From Moniliella sp. 'wahieum' (Eukaryota > Basidiomycota > Moniliellomycetes > Moniliellales > Moniliellaceae), in contig RSEE01000023.1 of NCBI GenBank assembly GCA_003971905.1, positions 496,001-560,000 of the forward strand: a stretch of 64,000 bases of DNA, read 5' to 3'. The position numbers were made by a program, and so were the translations under genes. Under the pieces are notes generated by a model. That model was not told the DNA's origin. It worked only from the letters and a program-made list of their open reading frames with translations, and did no database searches. Below, piece by piece: positions 58,117 to 64,000 of this stretch (positions are counted from its first letter, which is position 1; each line of letters opens with the position of its first letter).

Positions 58117-59392
58117 GCCGCGTAGTTGGCTGGGCCCTTGTCTCTTGCTTTCCTCTCTATGCCATACTCGGGTGCTTTGCGCCTACCATGTACCGTCAAA
58201 AAGTGTGCACTGCCATCTCTGTGCACAAAGGAACGATTTGCAGCAAGTGTGCCATCCCGCTCATTGTGAGCCCTTGTGTAGGTTATTCTACTGTATTTAG
58301 ACCTTTCTGTCGCTTCGTCTTCGTCGAGGCAGGGACCCTGAATCGCATGCGTAGCACTGGCTGAGCTTGTGCGACGGAGAGTGAGTGTGGGCAACCGCCT
58401 GTATGGGCATAAGCGGGGGATAGGGAATATCGCAGTAACTGCTTGCCCACCTTCCTGAGCATGCTCAGGACCCCCCAAGCTGCTCAGGCTGAGCAGGCTC
58501 GAACGAGATGTTGGAGGATGGCAAAGATGAATCATTTTGCCTGCCGCCGGGACTAGTAGTCGGAAGGTCGACGTGCGGGGGGAATGGTGGCCGCTGGCTC
58601 GTGGGCGGCTGGTGCTTTTCTCTTGTATTCGATTCTCTACCAGACCTCTCTGATACCGACCATGCAGTTCGCCAAGCCCTCCTTCAGCAGCCGCGCCCCC
58701 GCGCCCAAGTACGTCAAATGGGTACTTCCCTTGGTCGCGGACCTACTGCCAGGTGCTGCAAGCCACTGACCATTGGTCCTTACTTTTACCCCTTTGTTAT
58801 TGCTCCTTGCGTGTTCCGGTCCTTAGCTTGATTAGTGGGGCAGCATCTCTGGCTACGGCCAGGTGGGTCAGGCCCAGCACGGTATCATCCGCCCCACAAT
58901 ATGTCGATTTCCCCTCCCCCAAGCAACGAGACTGCTCCTGGATAGTATATCCATGTATTACCCATCCTATCAAGCGGGCCATGATGCATGTGAGAGAGAG
59001 TGTAGCCGCCTTCGTATAGGAGATGGCATGCTGGGTACGACATCTTCCCCACTTTACACGCGACTAGCACATGACTGGCTTTCCATGAGGATTGTCAATG
59101 TGAACGCACACGAGTCTATCCGACGAGTGCAGAAGCGCCAGACGCGAGTTGGTATACCGAGCGGGCGGTGAAGGTATAGTCCCCACAGGTACCAACGGTG
59201 TTCTTCCCAGGCGCTGGCATATTCAATCCAATCTGTCTGACTCTGTCCTTATTCAACCACAAGCTCAAAACACAACACACACTGCCCCTGTGCTGCCTCT
59301 TAACAATTCCGCGCGGCCATCCCAGCGGCGACGCGCCACCACCACCGCCACCATACTCCGCTGGCAACCATCCACCATCGCCTGCGCCGCCC
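58117..59392. other. Spacer with a possible short gene
   Basis: 1.28 kb. Palindromic CTGAGCATGCTCAGG and GCTGCTCAGGCTGAGCAGG words lie at 58458-58497. A short + strand frame at 58584-58769 (see separate entry) is the only candidate coding segment. The part before 59393 is a leader with CCACCA repeats. Confidence 0.45.
58584..58769 (+). CDS. Candidate short membrane protein exon (weak)
   Basis: Opens MVAAGSWAAGAFLLYSILYQ, a single possible membrane helix, then MQFAKPSFSSRAPAPKYVKW. A downstream stretch reading SISGYGQVGQAQHGIIRP at about 58844-58900 could be a second exon after an intron ending CTTAG. Small mitochondrial inner-membrane subunits have this shape, but I cannot match one. It could equally be noise. 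Confidence 0.25.
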   Translation: MVAAGSWAAGAFLLYSILYQTSLIPTMQFAKPSFSSRAPAPKYVKWVLPLVADLLPGAASH

Positions 59393-61051
59393 ATGTCCGA
59401 CGACGGTGAGCCTAGCGACCTGGAAGAGTGCGTTTCCTACTGGAGGGAACAGGCCAAGGATGCCCGCGCCTCTCTCGCTGATGCTCAAGACGCTCTTGCC
59501 GAGCTAGAGGAGATGAGTCGGGGCCTCGAGGCCGAACTGGAGACCGAGCTCGCTGCCGCCCAGCGCGCGCGCGACGTTGCCACCCGCGCGGCGGAGACGG
59601 CCAAGGCAGAAGCCACATCATGGAAAGAACGGTACACTGCCGCGGCATCTGAGGGTTCTGCCGAGCTTGCAGCGGTCCGGAGGGAGTTGACTCGCACTGC
59701 CGACGAGTATGCGGCCCATCGTGATCGGTTGCGTGATATGGAGGTCAATAATGATGAGCTCGAGGCCGCAGAGAGAGCAATTGCTGCATCTCTGTCAGAC
59801 ATGGAGGCCAAGTACAACCGCTCGCTCGAGCAAACGGTTCTTCTGCAGGAAGAGATTGCGGCCAAGGATGCCCTGCTGGAGGAAAATCAACGTCTGAAGG
59901 ACTACATTTCCGGTGCGTCTTGGCTTCTGAGTACTCACTCGTGCTCGTCAGGCTGATCTTCTTTCCTGTATGGGTCTCACTACAGAACTTACCGAGGAAC
60001 TTGCTGTGCGCCGGGTGCGTCCAGCTACGCCCGACCCCACTCCGGCCGAGACGGCACCAGTTGCATCACCCCTTGCTGGTGAGGGCTCGAGTCCGCGGCC
60101 CCCAGACAGCTGGCCGTGCCGTGCTAAGGCAGTACACCTCAACCTCAACCTCAACTAGGGCTTCTTCCAACGCTTCTCCTCCTGAATCCCCCATGCCGCC
60201 ATCGACAGGCGCGCGTAGCTCCACCCCTCTTACGACGCCCACGCGTGCGACGCCCCAGGGAGGGCGGATAACTCCTTTGACCCCTTCCACATCCGCGCTG
60301 CCCCGACCCTCTCGGACTGTGCACACGTCTGCTCTTCCGAGAGGACCATCAAAGCGTACAACCGTACGAACGTCTTCTGCACGAATGACAGGGGGGCCGT
60401 CCGAGTTGACGGCTCGGATCAATGCGTTGAAGTTGCATCTCAACCGAGCTCAGCGGCCCATGCTCGACCGAAGCGGCAGAGTGAGTGGGATCCCACGTTC
60501 TGTCAGTCGCACGGGTGCCACGGGACCCATATCTCCCTCTTCCTTTAGCTTTGTTACGGGAGGTACTTCCCCCATCCCTCCACCCTCCGGGATTCCCAAA
60601 CCTAGGGCTTCGGTCGACCGAACGGGCTTGCCTCGCCTCGCCTCTCACCTTGCACCGCTCCGCCTCCACTGTCTTGGCGCCCCCACACACGTCGCGGCCA
60701 CACACTCGTCCTGCTTCCCAACTTTCGTTCGATGCCAGTTCCGACGCTGGGACTGGCCAAAGCAGCCCGTCAATGCCCAGCTCGCGCTCTTTGTATTCCA
60801 CGCGGCAACGGTCCCCCTCGGGCCAACCCGGCCCACCTCGATCTTTCTCCCCGCCCGGTCGGCCTCTCTCACCCTCCAAGTCCGCCCTGCCTCGCCTCAC
60901 ATCTTCCTCCACCCACACCCGCCGCCACAGCCAAGCACTTGCCAACCTCGGCTCCAACAGCTTGGGCCTCTCTTCCCCCTCACCAGCAGACAGACTTGCC
61001 GCCCGTGTGGCCATTGAGCGGGGACGCAGCCCCAACACGCGGCCGTCGTGA
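59393..61051 (+). CDS. NudE-family nuclear distribution protein
   Basis: NudE/Ndel1 links Lis1 to cytoplasmic dynein for nuclear migration and spindle positioning. ATG 59393 gives MSDDGEPSDLEECVSYWREQ, then a continuous coiled coil (EMSRGLEAELETELAAAQRA through LEQTVLLQEEIAAKDALLEE, NQRLKDYIS). This is the conserved NudE N-terminal domain with the Lis1-binding stretch. An intron at 59913-59985 (GTGCGT...TACAG) joins it to ELTEELAVRRVRP. The C-terminal half is Ser/Pro/Thr-rich and basic (GPSELTARINALKLHLNRAQ, SGRVSGIPRSVSRTG, SGIPKPRASVDRTGLPRLAS), as usual for fungal NudE. It ends VAIERGRSPNTRPS with TGA 61049-61051. Slips near 60110 and 60640 break the tail. Confidence 0.86.
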
Positions 61052-61455
61052 GCATTGTATGAACGTTAGACCATTCAGAGGGGACAGGCCCCGGGTAGTT
61101 GATCCGTTCTAAATCTATGGTTACGGCCGTCACCAGAGGTCGGCATGGGATTGGGAAAAAGGAAGTGCAGAGATTATGCAAGGCACCGTCCCCACTCTGG
61201 AGGCGGGTACCTGAAAACCAACGACGCAATGCCAGTTGCAAATCAGAGCTATCAGGGAGAGGGGCAAGAACCAGCTTGCTTCATCCGTCGCACGGGGTTA
61301 GATCTTGAAAAACACAGTGGGGCATGTTCTCCGTAAAAGGAGACTAAGCGCAAAAAGAAAAGAGGTCGGGGGAAAGGAAAGGAAAGGCGAGACAGAGGAG
61401 GTGTGATGGAAGGCAAAGCAGAGGAAGCGCGTCGTACGCAGAGGGAATGCGTCGC
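61052..61455. other. Convergent spacer
   Basis: 0.4 kb between the NudE gene and the secreted double-psi beta-barrel protein. GGAAAGGAAAGGAAAGG at 61372-61388 is a short purine repeat. No gene is seen. Confidence 0.45.
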
Positions 61456-62631
61456 TTAGGCGCTGTACCCCCATTTGACCTGGGAGGAGCTGGAAGTGAC
61501 AATGTCATGGTACGCGGTACCGACAGCAAGGAAGTTTTCGGTCGTGTCGGGGATCCACTCGACGACCTGCGCCTTGGTGGTCTTGTCATCCGCCACAATG
61601 GTGATCCACTTGCCACAGGCATCCTGCAGCTTGTCGTTGGGATACGCAGCCGAGGGACCGACAGCAACCGTGATGGTGTCCTTTGCGACCGTGATACCGG
61701 GCACCATTGCGGGTCAATTTCATCCACCATTGCAGTGTGGTCGCGTAGGTGGCTGAGCTCGCATCCGACGCCTTGGCCTTCGACGCGCTCGCCACGTGGG
61801 CAATCTTGGACTCGGCTGCCTTGATGGACGAAGAAGAAGACGAGGACTTGGAAGTAGGCGAGGACTTGGACGAAGACGAAGACTTGGAAGCGGACGAAAG
61901 AGTGGGGCCACATGGGGAAGGCGTACCATCATTGAACGACCACTCGACATTGAAGATGCCGAGCACGTGGTTGGCAAGCTTGCCGAACAGGCCGTACGTC
62001 AAGTCAATGTCGCAAGGGTTGAGGCAAGTCTGCGTCGAAGCTGCATCAATGCAAAACAACGCCAGTTAGACACGGTCAGTTCGACCATGGATGGGGGTAG
62101 TGAAGAGGCAACGTACGCGACTCGGGGCATTCGTCCATGATGCGAGCTTGCTGGGAACCCAGGATGCCCTTGATGGTAATGGTCTTGAAGCAGAGGTCCT
62201 GGCGGCTGATGCCTTGGTCGGCAAAGTACTTGTATCCAGGCGTGGACAGAGCGACACCCATCTGTGCAAAAAAATGGGTCACCAGTCAGCACCAACCCCA
62301 AAATGGCTCACTCCAGAGCCTTTGCTCTCAGCACAGATACGAACGGTGTTGTCATTCATGTCAGGGCCACCACACGAGCCTTGGGCAGATTCGCCCTCGG
62401 TCTCGGGGTGGTAGTAGAAGGTGGCCTGGCCTTGGATCCCACGGGCAGCAACCTTGGCAGCCAGCGTGGCATTGTTAGCAATGTAGTCGTGGCGACCAGG
62501 ACGAGGGGCCGGGCACGCGGGTGCTCAAAGTGGCCGCCAATGACACGGCGGTGAGGTGCGTGGTGGCCGGCGAGCGCACTGGTGGCACCAAGCAGGAGGA
62601 GGAGGAGGGAAGTAAGGACCGTGGGTGCCAT
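61456..62631 (-). CDS. Secreted protein with two double-psi beta-barrel (RlpA/expansin-like) modules
   Basis: Likely an extracellular or cell-wall protein. ATG 62631 gives a signal peptide MAPTVLTSLLLLLLGATSAL followed by AGHHAPHRR. Module 1: GQATFYYHPETEGESAQGSC, GGPDMNDNTVRICA, an intron at 62262-62311 (GTGAGC...ACAG), MGVALSTPGYKYFADQGISR, TIKGILGSQQARIMDECPES, an intron at 62041-62116 (GTACGT, branch CTAAC, GCAG), then CDIDLTYGLFGKLANHVLGI and FNVEWSF, the typical barrel end. A Ser/Lys linker (SSASKSSSSSKSSPTSKSSS) leads to a second, shorter module: NDKLQDACGKWITIVADDKT, AQVVEW and SSQVKWGYSA, with TAA at 61456-61458. Module 2 lacks the DECP-type Cys. Two or three slips occur. Related fungal proteins are annotated as RlpA-like; biochemical role unknown. 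Confidence 0.86.
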
Positions 62632-64000
62632 AGCGATCGAATCGGAAATGGGGGAGGAACGGAGAAGGTGGGCAGGGGGGTGGAGGAGGAGGTAGGAGGA
62701 GGCAGAGGGAGAGGAGGAGGTAGAGGAGGCGGAGGAGAACGCCAGGATTCTCTTTGGCAAGCGCAGTGAATATGTAGGAAGCCGTCCCCGGCAACCCGTC
62801 GCTAGCCTTGCAAGCCAGGTTGTTAGGAACCGCCACGCGAGACCGGACGACGCGTGATGGAGTGATGCGTGACCGGTGCTGACTGGCAGACGGAGAGGTT
62901 TTGCGGTGGCCGCTGTCCCCATGCGGGTGCCCATCCACTGGTTGCACCACTCCACTGTCGATCTGTGTCCGCACGAGGGCAGTGTGCTGATTCAACATTC
63001 ACCGGTCACAGCGGCATGCGCAGACGTCACCCGGCACAGGGCCTGTGCGCAGACGGCACGGCCCCACTGGCCCAGTGTAAGTCTCGGCATCTGGGCGATC
63101 ATCGATCAACGTGATCAGCACCGGTGGCCGGGACCTGCCGGGTTCTGCGGCAGCCGGCTGTGCCAGCGGCGCTCAGCCACGGCGGCACACGAAGCTCATG
63201 ACGCACATGAGCGATGCATCGCACACCTGGACATGCCACGGGAACAGTCGAGCGTCGGTTGCGAGTCTGCATGACGCATTGCCGGTTACAGCTGCCGGCA
63301 TTACCTGCATTACCCTCTACCGCGACGGCCAAAGTTGTCCGTCCCGAGTAGGACAACCGCAGTAGCCCTGCACTCACAACTCGGGCTGGAGCTTGTTGAA
63401 TACGTTGAATGTCGAAACACAAACACCCGTCGTGCTCGGCGTTCCGCTGGGCTTGGAAGATTGCGATACCATCAATATCATCATCGACACAGCCCCCGAG
63501 GAAACAAAGACCTTTGTGTGGCCCTGAGAATCTGCAACGCCATCAATCCAACGGGGAGGCACAGACGGTTTTAACGTTTACGCGTTACGTCGCACAGTCC
63601 AGGCTGCGCTGGCTGAGTGATGTGAGGCCCGTGGGGCCTGTAACATGTAAGGCTTCTCAGCACTCGGTGCAGTTGTGATTACTCAGTCCTCAAACTCGAG
63701 TTGCCATGAGCTATTCAGTACTCCGTACGCAACGTGTACTCAGCTGCGGAGTACGGGTACTATCCGAGGCTCGGTTGCATGGACCAAGTGCAAAGCAGTT
63801 AGAGGTGTCGATCCACAGCAAGCTAGCCTAGGCTATACCAAACCCACGCTAAACCCTAGGCTCAGCCTGAGCGGTCAGACTGACCGGGTTGAGTTCTGCG
63901 TTCAACTGAACGTTCAACACGTTCACCCCCAGCCGCATCGAGCCAGCCAACGAGGCCCAGCAGGCCCAGCCACGCCCAGCCACGCACCGGCGCCCATTGA
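62632..64000. other. Right-edge spacer
   Basis: 1.37 kb with no supported gene. GAGGAGG-type purine runs (62655-62735) form the leader of the secreted-protein gene. GGCTCAGCCTGAGCGGTCAGACTGACC (63860-63886) and TTCAACTGAACGTTCAACACGTTCA (63901-63925) are dense palindromic words like those between the opsins. Confidence 0.45.

Noticed and set aside
1-64000. tRNA or rRNA genes
   Set aside because: I looked for B-box strings (GGTTCGANTCC and its complement) and found none with a matching A box; no rRNA-like sequence seen. A tRNAscan run would be decisive.

Overview
The window is nuclear DNA of a fungus, most likely a basidiomycete and possibly Ustilaginomycotina (the rank is inference). It is GC-rich and gene-dense. 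Genes carry a few introns of about 48-80 nt that nearly all start GTACGT or GTGCGT and have a CTAAC or CTGAC branch site close to the AG. The proteins are ordinary fungal housekeeping proteins plus two fungal-type microbial rhodopsins. Many clearly orthologous genes are broken by single-base frame slips, so CDS spans below are gene spans with introns and apparent frameshifts inside. TEF1, eL13 and the exons of some other genes read cleanly, which points to indel errors in the assembly rather than mass pseudogenisation.

Layout. 1-3269 (-): 5' two thirds of RPB2, interrupted by an intein of about 405 residues carrying a LAGLIDADG-type endonuclease. 3649-5113 (+): splicing factor CWC25. 5496-5983 (+): mitochondrial acyl carrier protein. 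6402-7430 (-): exosome cofactor C1D/LRP1. 7812-13909 (-): IML1 of the GATOR1/SEACIT complex. 15654-17105 (+): EF-1 alpha. About 18.0-19571 (-): choline-phosphate cytidylyltransferase. 20432-22842 (-) and 23156-24099 (+): mitochondrial intermediate peptidase and mitoribosomal uL15m, sharing one 313-bp promoter. 24800-26700 (+): unidentified membrane/coiled-coil protein. 27921-29958 (-): SLY1. 30323-about 32425 (+): F-BAR/RhoGAP protein. 33772-34547 (+): BAP31/Yet3. 34.7-37.0 kb (-): unrecognised locus. 37415-38716 (-): GTP cyclohydrolase I. 38846-39533 (+): unrecognised small gene. 40625-41683 (-) and 46483-47422 (+): two divergent rhodopsin paralogues about 4.8 kb apart. 51139-54469 (+): RING-PH-VWA protein resembling Ste5/Far1 pheromone scaffolds. 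55230-56635 (+): alanine-glyoxylate aminotransferase with a spliced presequence. 57496-58116 (+): eL13. 59393-61051 (+): NudE. 61456-62631 (-): secreted protein with two double-psi beta-barrel modules.

The functions are scattered core functions (transcription, splicing, RNA decay, translation, TORC1 control, ER-Golgi traffic, mitochondrial maturation), not one pathway or cluster. The most unusual elements are the RPB2 intein and the opsin pair, whose intergenic DNA is built from short palindromic words (CTAGTGA, GCTCAG/CTGAGC, AACGTT) that recur in other spacers. The stretch from 41.7 to 51.1 kb is the only clearly gene-poor part of the window.
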